This document shows, piece by piece, positions 11,499 through 21,471 of a stretch of DNA of 36,790 nt (positions are counted from its first letter, which is position 1; each line of letters starts with the position of its first letter). This DNA comes from Ignavibacteria bacterium (lineage in GTDB: Bacteria > Bacteroidota > Ignavibacteria > Tepidaquicellales > Tepidaquicellaceae): contig JADJTX010000037.1 of the NCBI GenBank assembly GCA_016710985.1, forward strand, positions 1 through 36,790, in the 5' to 3' direction. The position numbers were made by a program, and so were the translations under genes. A model generated the notes under the pieces. That model ran no database searches. It worked only from the letters and a program-made list of their open reading frames with translations, and was not told the DNA's origin.

Positions 11499-12629
11499 TT
11501 ATTCCAGTACAAAAATATTTTTTGCTGCGCATATATCTTTTAGTTTCTTCGGCCATACTGTAACGCTGACTTCGCCTAAATGCGCTTTTCTTAAGATCTG
11601 CATAAGAGTTCTTGACTGTCCGATACCGCCGCCAATACTAAGCGGAAGTTCGTTATTGATGATTCCGCTGTGATACGGAGTCGATAAAAGATCAAGCTGT
11701 CCTGTCATTTCAAGTTGTATTCGTAAAGTTTCAGCATCCACTCTTATCCCCATTGATGAAAGTTCATGTCTTCTTTTTGTAACGTGATTCCAGACAAGTA
11801 TATCACCGTTAATACCGTGAGTCACTCTTCCTTTTCCTGATTTGGTTTCAGTTACCCAGTCATCATAATCTGCAGCCCGCATTTCGTGAGGATATCCGTC
11901 ATCTAAAGTCCAGCCGATTCCGATAATGAATATTGCAGGATACTGTTGCAAAATAGCAGTCTCTCTCTGCTTTCTGGGAAGGTCTGGATACATTTCCAGA
12001 ATTTCCTCTGCGTGAAGAAATACTAATTCATCAGGCAAATTCGGATATTTTGAATTTTTCAAAGCCGGGAACATTTCCTGCGCAAAAGTTTCCGCGCCTT
12101 TCAGAACTTTCCAGATCTTTCTTACTGTGTCTTTTAAATATTCCAGATTCTTATCTTTTGCAGTAATTGTTTTTTCCCAATCCCACTGATCGACATAAGC
12201 GCTGTGATCGTGATCAAGAAAATAATCTTTACGAACAGCTCTCATATCAGTGCAAAGTCCTTCTCCCGGCTTCATATCAAATTGTTTCAATGCAACTCTT
12301 TTCCATTTTGTAGCTGCCTGAACAACCTGCGCGTCAACTGGGTTTTTTTCATAATCATTTTTAATGTGGAAAGAAACGGGAGTTCTCGAACCGTCTCTGT
12401 CGAGCATATCATTTACGCCGCTTTCTGTATCAACTATCAGCGGAACTTCAACCATCATAAGATTAAGTTCTTTGCAAAGATTTTTGCTGATGTAATGTTT
12501 CACTTCGTAAATTGCTTTCTGTGTAACCTTTTTATTGAGAAGGGATGTATAATCTGTCGGTAAAACTCTTTCAATTTCTTCATAAGTGCCAATGCCCGGT
12601 CCGGCAAGGTCTGCTTTTTTATCAGTCAT
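11499..12629 (-). CDS. asnA: Aspartate--ammonia ligase (asparagine synthetase A)
   Basis: An intact 376-residue AsnA. The enzyme makes asparagine from aspartate, ammonia and ATP, and belongs to the class II aminoacyl-tRNA synthetase fold. Visible family blocks are VEVPLIVDTESGVNDML, RDGSRTPVSFHIK, VQAATKWKRVALKQF, GEGLCTDMRAVRKDYFLDH and, near the C-terminus, ELPLSIGGGIGQSRTLM. It is slightly longer than the ~330-residue E. coli protein. The start at 12629 has a clear AAGGAG ribosome site (12642-12637 on the minus strand), which is notable because this group often lacks them. It stands alone between unrelated genes, with a promoter-like sequence upstream at 12665-12693. Confidence 0.96.
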   Translation of the reverse strand: MTDKKADLAGPGIGTYEEIERVLPTDYTSLLNKKVTQKAIYEVKHYISKNLCKELNLMMVEVPLIVDTESGVNDMLDRDGSRTPVSFHIKNDYEKNPVDAQVVQAATKWKRVALKQFDMKPGEGLCTDMRAVRKDYFLDHDHSAYVDQWDWEKTITAKDKNLEYLKDTVRKIWKVLKGAETFAQEMFPALKNSKYPNLPDELVFLHAEEILEMYPDLPRKQRETAILQQYPAIFIIGIGWTLDDGYPHEMRAADYDDWVTETKSGKGRVTHGINGDILVWNHVTKRRHELSSMGIRVDAETLRIQLEMTGQLDLLSTPYHSGIINNELPLSIGGGIGQSRTLMQILRKAHLGEVSVTVWPKKLKDICAAKNIFVLE

Positions 12630-12664
12630 TTTGATTCTCCTTGGTTTAATGTTTTAAAACTATG

Positions 12665-12693
12665 TAAAATTAATACAGTTTATAGTAATTCAA
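12665..12693 (-). promoter_or_regulatory. Probable asnA promoter
   Basis: On the minus strand TTG (12693-12691) and TAATTTTA (12672-12665) are separated by 18 bases. This is a near match to TTG-N20-TAnnTTTG, with A for the last G. It lies about 36 bases upstream of the asnA start. Confidence 0.4.
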
Positions 12694-12734
12694 TATGATT
12701 TATGTCAGTTTTGTGATTGATAATAGTCATATAG

Positions 12735-12795
12735 AATAGGCAATAGGCAATAGGCAATAGGCAATAGGCAATAGGCAATAGGCAATAGGCAATAG
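12735..12795. repeat. 7-bp microsatellite, CAATAGG units
   Basis: About nine CAATAGG heptamers in tandem, between the asnA promoter and the end of the gene at 12847. The unit length matches the array at 9752 but the sequence differs. Confidence 0.9.
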
Positions 12796-12846
12796 AATAT
12801 GTAAAAACATAAATCCCAAATTCGAATTTCCCAATTCCAAATCTCA

Positions 12847-14118
12847 TCATGGTGTTATCACAATCACTCCAAGACCTACATTATTTTCAACAATACTTAT
12901 ATCAGCAGCATCTACAAAATTGTCTCCTGTTACATCAGTATTTACATAACCAAAAAGAGAAGCATCTGCATCATTTTCAACATTTGAAAGATCTGCTGCG
13001 TCAATTATCGCATCCTGATTAACGTCCCCGCTGTACAATCCGAATCTCGGAGGAGAGGAATCCACCTGTTTCAAATTGCTGCCGAAAGCTTTTGTAACTG
13101 CATTGCTGAAATCATAACTCACTGTTCCGCCTGAAATGAAATTCACCGGAGCATTGCTCCATGTTTCAATTGAATTCCTGTGATATATGGCAAGATAATA
13201 AGAACCTGTAGGAATCTCTGTAAACTGAAAGCTTCCTGTCAGAGTAACGGAATCAATAACTCCGCTTGATGACTGAATCCAGCTGTACGGAGAAGTTGAC
13301 TGAAATACCGCTACATCCGCAACATCTGATTGTCTGATAGTATTCGGGACATTATCGTAAAATCCTTCAGGTATTGCAGTTACATTGATTGTTCCTGTTT
13401 GAGGAATTCCCATTGCGCAATATGAGCAACACCCACTCCTCCGGCTGTAGTGAAAAGTCCTCCTGCAATTACTTTATTCGCGTAATTAGTTACAGCAAAT
13501 GCTCCGTAGGCATTAGATCCGCCGTAATACAATCCTCCGTTTAGGTCACTCCAGGTTGTTCCGTTCCATTTTGCAATGCCATTGGCAGTGATTCCTCCAG
13601 CTGTTTCAAATAATCCTCCCGCATAAAGTTCATTATTCAGAACTGTCAAATGTGCAGGCGTACCGTCTGCTTCAACAAAATATCCGCCGGCAACAATCCT
13701 GTTATTATAAACTGTAAGAGCAGCAACTATACTTCCCACTCCGCCAAGATCATCATTCCAGTTTGTTCCGTCCCATTGCGCAATAAAATTCACGTCAGAC
13801 CGCCGGCTTGTAAATCTTCCGCCGGCAATTAGTTTACCGTTGAAAACTGTTAGTGCATCAACTTCTGCATTTGTTCCAGAGCCTAATGGCGACCAGGAAT
13901 AACCATTCCATTTTGCAATATAGTTTGCCGGAACTCCTCCGGCGCTGGTAAACTGACCTCCCGCTATCAATTCACCGTTATAAACCGTCAAAGCGTGAAC
14001 CCAGTTATCCATCGTATGATAATCCCGACCAGTTCTGGGAATATGAATTCACCGATAAAGATAAAAATAATAATAAAATAGATGATTTTAATATCACCCG
14101 CTTTTGAAATACAATCAT
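12847..14118 (-). CDS. Secreted repeat protein with dockerin-like C-terminus, frameshifted
   Basis: The real start is probably ATG at 14118. It gives a signal peptide (MIVFQKRVILKSSILLLFL, cleavage after NSYS) followed by QNWSGLSYDG. The frame breaks near 14005 and resumes at DNWVHALTVYNGELIAGG. Repeats of about 45 residues follow (ALTVxNxxLIAGGxFTxAGG ... IAKWNGxxWS), a beta-propeller-like pattern. A second break near 13400 leads into HRNSIETWS, SGDVNQDAIIDAADL and VTGDNFVDAADISIVENN, ending IVITP: the same terminal module as the gene at 4592. One repeat is shortened near 13640 (GTPAHLTVLNN), which looks like an internal deletion of about 25 residues. Exported; function unknown. Confidence 0.75.
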
Positions 14119-14483
14119 TTCAGTTTTTTTTCATAAAAGATCCCTTTCGTGAAGAATTTTAAAAATAATTCTCTCTAAATTAATTCCTTTTTTATATTAA
14201 TAGTATGATACATATCAGTAATTAAAATAAAACTTATATCTTATTTTAATTATAATTTCTGATTATTCCGGTTTTGAATATTTCAGTAAATGTATTTTTA
14301 GTAAATTGTTAAAAGAAATTCATAAGATTATCTTTAGAAAGTGAAAAAATCTTTTCTGAAATATTTTCAATTCATTTTCCTTGTTTTAATGTATTTTTGA
14401 CGGAATAGTCAATAAGCATAAATTTCTTGAACATCCATACAGAAACTTAATACTTTTTTATACAATCTTTAACTTTACAGACC
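14119..14483 (+). other. Intergenic, divergent promoter region
   Basis: A very AT-rich gap between the divergent genes at 14118 and 14484. TAACTTTA at 14470-14477 resembles the -7 box TAnnTTTG just before the gene at 14484, but no TTG is correctly spaced. No other structure was recognised. Confidence 0.4.
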
Positions 14484-14828
14484 ATGAGCGAATTTTTTAA
14501 GAAAAACAAAAAGAAACTAATTGTAGCTGTTATAGCTTTACTGTTTGGATTATATATACTTAAAGGAATTGATGACCATAGTATTATTCCGGACCATATT
14601 CATTCCATCGACGATAAATCTCCGGAAGAATGGACAGATGAAGATTACATAACAGTATATATGAGAGATATTCAGAGAGATCCGACAAATGTTTCTGTAA
14701 TGATAAAGCTTTCAGAAATTTATAAAAGGACAGGTGATACAAAAGCTGCAAAAAAAATGTATGAAAAAATATTGGAAATTGACCCGAGTTTAAAAGAGAT
14801 CAAAGCTCTCTTAAAAGAACTTGAATGA
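14484..14828 (+). CDS. Small membrane-anchored TPR protein
   Basis: 114 residues. A lysine-rich N-terminus is followed by one membrane helix at about residues 11-26 (KLIVAVIALLFGLYI), then an acidic linker and one clear TPR-like helix pair (RDPTNVSVMIKLSEIYKRTG, then AAKKMYEKILEIDPSLKEIK) at the C-terminus. The TPR would probably face the periplasm. It is intact and stands apart from the metal operon, 283 bases upstream of the next gene. A role as an assembly or adaptor protein is only inferred from the TPR. Confidence 0.75.
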   Translation: MSEFFKKNKKKLIVAVIALLFGLYILKGIDDHSIIPDHIHSIDDKSPEEWTDEDYITVYMRDIQRDPTNVSVMIKLSEIYKRTGDTKAAKKMYEKILEIDPSLKEIKALLKELE

Positions 14829-14846
14829 GAAAACTTCATCTTTTCT

Positions 14847-14864
14847 CTTGCTCCGCGAAGCAAG
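14847..14864. repeat. Palindrome after the TPR gene
   Basis: CTTGCTCCGCGAAGCAAG is a near-perfect 18-base palindrome 18 bases after the stop at 14828, followed directly by a second small palindrome (GCAAGCTTGC). It can form a hairpin but has no T-run, so it is at best a weak terminator or a dispersed repeat. Confidence 0.4.
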
Positions 14865-15076
14865 CTTGCTGATAATTAAAAAGAAACTTATTCAAATTTT
14901 CAATTTTTTAAACAAATCAATTCAGAATAAAAACAAAACAAGATTTGAATGATCTGGGAAGATTTAAATAATTTTATTTAAGTCAAAATATATTTTTTAA
15001 TAAAATCTGGATTGAAAAAATTTCAAATCAAATTTTTGTTTCTTTCAATGTTTTGAATATTTTTCATAATTAATCA

Positions 15077-15107
15077 TTGTTTAAAAAGATTCATTAGTAT
15101 ATATTTG
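15077..15107 (+). promoter_or_regulatory. Bacteroidota-type promoter of the metal efflux region
   Basis: TTG at 15077-15079, exactly 20 bases, then TATATTTG at 15100-15107: a perfect TTG-N20-TAnnTTTG match. The expected start site falls at about 15112-15114, on or beside the GTG start codon of the next gene. Confidence 0.6.
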
Positions 15108-15111
15108 CAAA

Positions 15112-15426
15112 GTGAAAAAATACCTTTCTAAAATATTCGCAATTTACATTTTAATTCTGTCATTGTTTCCGTGTACTGATATTAACTCTGACGGCATGTG
15201 TTTTTCAAATGAAAACATACACATTGAACAATCCTCACATCAGAATGAACATTGTAAAGACATGTGTTCACCACTTTGCGTTTGTCTTTGCTGCAATGAA
15301 GTTATATCCGTAAATGAGAATTTCAGTTTTGTAAATATTCAAAACTACTCTACTATAGAACATTCAGAAAATCTTCAATCCAAAACACATTTTTTAGAAT
15401 CTGCATCTCCCCCTCCAAAAGTATAA
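15112..15426 (+). CDS. Cys/His-rich exported protein, DUF6660-like
   Basis: 104 residues from a GTG start, with a signal peptide (MKKYLSKIFAIYILILSLFP). The mature part is rich in cysteine and histidine: SSHQNEHCKDMC, then SPLCVCLCCNEV, and ends SASPPPKV. This layout resembles the DUF6660 family of Bacteroidota, which in my recollection sits beside CzcA/CusA pumps. A role in periplasmic metal sensing or binding is inferred from the residues and the neighbour, not shown. If translation starts at the GTG, the mRNA would be leaderless; later starts would remove the signal peptide. Confidence 0.7.
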   Translation: MKKYLSKIFAIYILILSLFPCTDINSDGMCFSNENIHIEQSSHQNEHCKDMCSPLCVCLCCNEVISVNENFSFVNIQNYSTIEHSENLQSKTHFLESASPPPKV

Positions 15427-15454
15427 ATTGTTTCAACATAGCGTTAAAAATCTA

Positions 15455-15478
15455 TTAACTGTTAAACTTAACAGTTAA
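15455..15478. promoter_or_regulatory. Perfect 11-bp inverted repeat before czcA
   Basis: TTAACTGTTAA and TTAACAGTTAA face each other across two bases, 24 bases before the czcA start at 15503 and 28 after the previous stop. The symmetry suits binding of a dimeric regulator, for example a metalloregulator. It has no T-run, so a terminator is less likely. No regulator gene is in the window. Confidence 0.5.
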
Positions 15479-15502
15479 TTAACTTATTATGTAAAATAAT
15501 TT

Positions 15503-18500
15503 ATGATAAACAAAATAATTGCTTTTTCAATAAAGCAAAAATTAGTAATTGGATTTTTGGTTTTTATACTGATAATTGCCGGAATTTATTCAGCAATAAA
15601 ACTCCCTATAGATGCTGTACCTGACATTACAAATAATCAGATTCAAATAATTACATCAAGTCCGACCTTATCCGCAACAGAAGTCGAAAGATTTATAACT
15701 TACCCGGTCGAAATTGCAATGAAAAGTTTGCCGGATATTCTGGAGATGCGTTCGATCTCAAAATTCGGAATATCAGTAGTTACAGTAGTTTTTGAGGATG
15801 ATGTTGAAACGTATTTTGCAAGAAATCTGGTATTCCAAAAGCTTAAAGAAGCTGAAGAAAATATGCCGGAAGGACTTGGCAAACCGGAAATGGCTCCTGT
15901 GAGTACAGGTCTGGGCGAAATATATCAATACGTAGTAAGACCCGAGAATCGCAGTGATACCACTTATAATAATATGGAGTTAAGGACATGTCAGGATTGG
16001 AGAGTTAAGAAACAATGGCTCGGCACCGAGGGGAGTTGCTGAAGTGAACAGCTTTGGAGGATTTGAACAACAGTACCATATTCTTATAAATCCGGATAAA
16101 CTGCTAGGTTATAATCTGACACTTCGTGAAATTTATGATGCTGTAATAAATAATAACAGTAATGTTGGAGGAGGATCAATAGAAAAGAATTCTGATCAGT
16201 ATTCCATCAGAGGGATCGGATTAATTGAGAAGATTGAAGACTTAAATTTCATTGTAGTTAAGACCGAACATGGAATTCCAATATATCTTAATCAGATAGC
16301 TGAAATAGAATATGGAAAAGGACTGAGAGTAGGCGGAGTTACGCAGGACGGAAACGGCGAAGTTGTTGCCGGAATAGTAATGATGCTAAAAGGCGCAAAC
16401 TCAAGAGAGGTCGCCCAAAGAGTTCATGAAAAAATAGAAGAAATTAAGCCCTCACTTCCTAATGGGGTAACAATAGACGAATTTTACAACAGAGAAAACC
16501 TTATTGATAATACGATTAAAACAGTAGAAACCAATCTGATTGAAGGAGGGATAATTGTAATATTTGTTCTGGTATTGCTGCTTGGAAATCTCAGAGCAGG
16601 ATTTATTGTCGCTTCAGTTATTCCATTATCCATGCTCTTTGCAATCATCATGATGAATCTTTTTAATGTATCCGGTAATTTAATGTCTCTTGGAGCAATT
16701 GATTTCGGATTAATTGTAGACGGAGCCGTTATTATAGTTGAATCTGTATTGGTTGCTCTTACAGCAAAAATACATTTGAATAAAAAATCATTAGAGAAGG
16801 AAGTGTTTGATGAAACGATATATTCATCTTCAACTGCAATAATTAAATCTGCAATATTTGGAGTTTTGATTATCATAGTTGTATATCTTCCGATATTTGC
16901 ACTCGGCGGAATAGAAGGAAAAATGTTTAAGCCAATGGCGTTTACTGTTGGGTTTGCGCTAGTCGGAGCATTGCTACTTTCGATCACTTATGTTCCTATG
17001 ATGTGCTCATTGATTCTTAAAAGAGATTTGAAAGAAAAGGAAACTATCGCTGATAAAATCATGAATTTTTTGAAAAAGATCTATCAGCCATCTCTGGAAT
17101 TTGCATTGAAGAACAAGTTATTGACTGTAAGTGCAGCTGTTTTAATTTTGATAATCAGTTTGATAACATTTACTCGTTTGGGAGGTGAATTCATTCCAAA
17201 GCTGGACGAAGGAGACCTTGCTTATCAGATCGTCCGTCTTCCGGGAATTTCACTGACAGAATCAATAAACATCGGAACGCAGATAGAAAAGATTTTAATG
17301 AAAAAATTTCCTGAAGTAAAAACAGTTGTAACAAAAACCGGAGCTCCTGAGCTTGCTACAGATCCTATGGGTCCTGAATTCAGCGATGTAATAGTTATCT
17401 TAAACCCTAAAGATGAATGGACAACGGGTGGCAGTAAAGAAGAGCTTATAGAAAAAATTCAAAAGGAGTTATCGGTAGTTCCCGGGATCGGACTCTCGTT
17501 TACTCAGCCGATCGAATTAAGATTCAATGAGCTGATAGCAGGTGCAAGAGGTGATATTGCAGTTAAAATCTTTGGAGATGATCTGAGTATTTTGTCGGAT
17601 GAAGGGAATAAGGTGGCAACAATAATGGGTACCGTGCAGGGTGCTGAAGATATTTCCGTTCAGCAGGTCGAAGGTTTACCTCAGCTTCAGATCAAAATAT
17701 TGAGAGAAAAAATCTCCCGTTATGGAATTAATGTCGAAGATGTTAATAGAGTGATTGAAACGGCATTAGCTGGAAAGACATCCGGAGTTGTATTTGAAGG
17801 TGATAAAAAATTTGATATTGTGATTAAGTATGATCCGGAATTCAGGACTAATATTGATGCTATAAAAAGTATCCTTGTAGCCTCTCCGGATAACCTTATG
17901 ATTCCATTATCAGAGCTAGCGGAAATTGATGTTAAGGAAGGACCGGCTGAGATTACCAGAGATAATGGTAAAAGAAGGATCGTCATTCAGGGAAATGTAA
18001 GAGGAAGAGATGTTGAAAGTTTTGTGAATGAATTGAAATCTAAAATAACCTCGCAGTTAAAATTACCTCCCGGATATATCTTAGAATACGGCGGTACGTT
18101 CAAAAATCTTGAAAGCGCAAGACAGAGATTATTAATAGCTGTTCCTGTTTCGTTGTTTTTTATTTTGCATTATTGTTCGTCACATTCAATTCTGTAAAAC
18201 AGGGACTTCTTGTATTTTCAGGAATTCCATTCGCTGTCGTTGGAGGAATATTCGCTTTGGTTGTTAGAGATCTGCCGTTTAGTATTTCCGCAGGAATAGG
18301 GTTCATAGCTTTGTTTGGAGTGGCAGTACTTAATGGCATTGTTATGATAGCATATTTCAATCGTCTTGAAGAAGAAGGTGAAACAGATGTTCACAACAGA
18401 ATTATTTCTGGTACGATGTCGAGATTAAGACCTAATATTAATGACAGCCTTAGTTGCATCGCTGGGATTTATACCAATGGCATTGTCAACAGGTTCGGGT

Positions 18501-18641
18501 GCGGAAGTTCAGAGACCTCTTGCAACTGTTGTTATAGGCGGATTGATATCATCAACACTTCTAACGCTGATTGTACTGCCTGTGCTTTACGGGATCTTTA
18601 ATAAACATACAAACCCGGATTATACATTTAAAAAATCATGA
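15503..18641 (+). CDS. czcA: CzcA-type heavy-metal RND efflux pump, frameshifted
   Basis: A heavy-metal efflux (HME) RND inner-membrane pump of about 1,045 codons. It drives metal cations out through a CzcB/CzcC-type channel using the proton gradient. It starts MINKIIAFSIKQKLVIGF, a first membrane helix. In TM4 it has DFGLIVDGAVIIVES (16701 on), the D/D/E triad of pumps for divalent cations such as Zn, Co and Cd. Cu/Ag pumps carry a different motif there. The frame breaks near 16030, 18163 and 18440, each time restored by one base, after which GVAEVNSFGGFEQQ, FALLFVTFNSVKQG and MTALVASLGFIPMALSTG follow. The breaks look like sequence errors. The downstream ATPase, CzcC and CzcB share its strand. 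Confidence 0.9.
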
Positions 18642-18691
18642 ATAAATTTCCGATACTTAACTGATAATAAATTTTCAATATAAACAAATAA

Positions 18692-20574
18692 ATGAAAGAG
18701 TTATTAAAAAATAATAAGTTCAGATTTTTATTGATTGCTTTATTCTTTGTAGCAGTATTTGAAATCCTGTCCATTCTGAATATACGGTTTAACAATTACA
18801 TAGAACTACCGGTTTTTGCTGCTATAAGTATTTTGATTGGACACAAAACAATCCTGAGCGGGGTAAAAAATCTTTTAAAATTAAATTTTCAAAGCATAAA
18901 TACATTGATGTTCATTGCGGTATGCGGCGCATTTTATTTGAAACAATATCCTGAAGGCGCAATTGTAATAATTTTATTCACTTTAGGCGAAACACTTGAA
19001 GATTTCGGAATTGAGAGAAGTAAATCAGCCATCCAGTCATTAATAAATGATTTCCCCAAGACAGCAAATATTAAAAACGGGAATGCGAAAGCTCCGATTG
19101 AGAATATTAAGGTAGGAGATATAATAATTGTCAAACCGGGAGACAAAATTCCTTTGGATGGAAAAGTAACAGAAGGAACATCATACGTAGATGAATCGAT
19201 GATTACAGGTGAGCCGATCGCTGTTGATAAAAGAATTGGAAATGACGTGTACGCAGGTACTATTAACAAGCAGGGTTACATTGAATTTAAAGTAACAAAA
19301 GAATCAAAGGACTCTACGCTTTCAAAAATAATTGAACTTACATTTAACGCAACGAAATCTAAATCTGACTCTCAAAAGTTTATTGATACATTTTCATCAT
19401 ACTATACACCGGCAATATTAATTATCTCTATTTTAGTATTATCAATACCTGTCTTATTTTTTAATGGAAATTTTGATGAATGGTTACTAATGAGTTTAAC
19501 TTTATTAGTTATAGCCTGTCCGTGCGCATTGGTCATATCAACACCTATTTCAATTTATTCAGCAGTTGGAAACGCTTCTTCAAAAGGTCTGCTGATAAAA
19601 GGGGGAAAATACCTGGAAGCAATGGGAAAGATTAAAGCAATTGCGATGGATAAAACGCGAACTATAACTCTCGGAAGACCTGTCGTCAGTGATATTATTC
19701 CATTTAACGGATTTACTAAGGAAGATTTGATTGCCTGTGCCGCAGGATTTGAAATTTTTCAGAACATCCTATTGCAGGAAGTATAATAGATAAAGCAAAA
19801 TCAGAAAACATAAATTATCATGAAGTCAAAAATTTTGAATCGGTAACAGGGAAAGGTGTTAAGGGAGACTGCATTGTTTGTTCTGATTCGCATCATTGTT
19901 TGGGAAGTCTGGATTTTATTACTGAAGAACATACTGTAAAGGAAGATGTAATAAGACAGGTTGAGGAACTGCAGAATTCGGGTAAGACAGCATTGGTTCT
20001 CAGTTCAAATAATTCCGTGGAAGGAATTATCGCGGTAACAGATGAAATTAAAGATGACAGTGCAAATGCTATAAATAATATTTTATCACTGGGAATAACA
20101 CCTGTGATGATGACCGGTGACAATGATCTTGCTGCAATTTACGTTGCTAATAAAGTCGGAAGTAAGAATGTAAAAAGTAAACTTTTACCCCAGGACAAAT
20201 CAACCGAGATTGAAGATTTAATAAAGCAATTTGGAATTGTTGCTATGGTAGGCGATGGGATCAACGATGCTCCTGCGCTTGCGAGGGCTGACATAGGAAT
20301 TGCAATGGGTTCTGCCGGATCGGATATAGCTATTGAAACGGCAGATGTTTGCTTAATGAATGACAATTTAAGTTTAATTTCATTCTTCGTAAGACTAAGC
20401 AGAAAAACAGATTCAACAATAAAGATAAATACAATATTTGCAATAGTGACAAAGTTCATATTTATTTTACTCGCGGTCTTCGGTTTGAGTAATTTAGTCA
20501 TGGCAATATTTGCAGATGTAGGAGTTACAATTTTAGTAATACTAAACAGTCTAAGACTTACAAATTATAAATAA
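18692..20574 (+). CDS. zntA: P1B-2-type Zn/Cd/Pb-exporting ATPase, frameshifted
   Basis: A heavy-metal P-type ATPase of about 625 residues with no N-terminal metal-binding (HMA) domain; it begins directly at TM1. Motifs: actuator TGEP at about residue 174, CPC in TM6 (19517-19525, ACPCALVISTP), phosphorylation loop DKT at 19649, the nucleotide-domain SEHPIAGS after a one-base correction near 19755, GDGINDAPALA at about 20255, and in the last helices a TK pair then FADVG. CPC plus that K and D is the pattern of Zn/Cd/Pb pumps. Oddly the phosphorylation motif reads DKTRT rather than DKTGT. It lies between czcA and czcC, so cytoplasmic export into the periplasm and RND export from the periplasm would be made together. 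Confidence 0.88.
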
Positions 20575-20583
20575 AACTTAAAT

Positions 20584-21471
20584 ATGAGAATAATAAAATT
20601 AATTTTATTTACCTCCTGCTTATTGCTTTTTGGGAAAGAAGTAATCTCACAAACTGAATGAACTTCTTAAGACTTCCAGAGAAAATTACAAGATATATGA
20701 AGACTTTTTGTTTACAGCAGAGAAAAAATATGAAGTCGGTGAATCTTCAAATCTTGAAGTTCTCGGAGCAAGAGTAAATAAGATCAAATTTGAAAATGAA
20801 ATAAAGAACCTGGAATCTGAAATTAAATCTTCACAATCAGAAATAAAAACTCTTATGAATGTAGAATATTATATTAGCCCAGCAGAAGAAATTTCATTTA
20901 CCGAAGTAAGATTAAACAAAACAGAACTTTTGTCGAAAGCTATAAACAATAATCCGGAATTGAAAATGCTAAATTACCAAAAGGAAAAATCTTCAAATAA
21001 ATTATCATTATCAAAAGGGGAACTGCTCCGGACATTGGCTTTAAATATTTCAATCAAAAGATTGGTAATGACAATAACTACTGGGGAATGGAAATCAGAC
21101 TTGGAATTCCGCTGTGGTTTTGGTGGGAACAATCGGGAAATATAAAGGAGTCGGATTATGAATTAAAGATTGCATCAAGTGAAGAAACAGGATTTAGAAA
21201 AAAACTGGAAAATGAAATTAATGTTACTTTTGGAGAGTATGAAAACAGTTTAAGACAATTAAAATTCTTTAATGATCAGGCGTTGAACGAGGCAGATGAA
21301 ATATTAAGACAGTCAAAAATAAGCTATGATGAAGGGGCAATAGGATATGTGGAATATTTACAGGCATTAAATATTGCTTACGAAACACGAACACAATATC
21401 TTAAATCAATTTACAATTATAATCAATCAATAATTAAATTAGAAAAACTCACTTCGGGAGATTTAAAATGA
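20584..21471 (+). CDS. czcC: CzcC-type outer-membrane efflux protein, truncated and frameshifted
   Basis: A TolC-superfamily channel subunit for the Czc pump. ATG at 20584 gives a signal peptide (MRIIKLILFTSCLLLFGKE, then VISQ). Immediately afterwards the sequence is already in the middle of the first helical repeat (NELLKTSRENYKIYED ... EKKYEVGESSNLEVLGA). A frame change near 21030 leads to PDIGFKYFNQK and IRLGIPLWFWWEQSG, the conserved second-repeat block, and then helices to the stop. At about 295 codons it lacks roughly 100-130 residues from the N-terminal half compared with usual CzcC proteins. The stop overlaps the czcB start (ATGA). Confidence 0.8.

Noticed and set aside
16484..16987. 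Long minus-strand frame inside czcA
   Set aside because: It is a shadow of the strongly conserved plus-strand pump gene.
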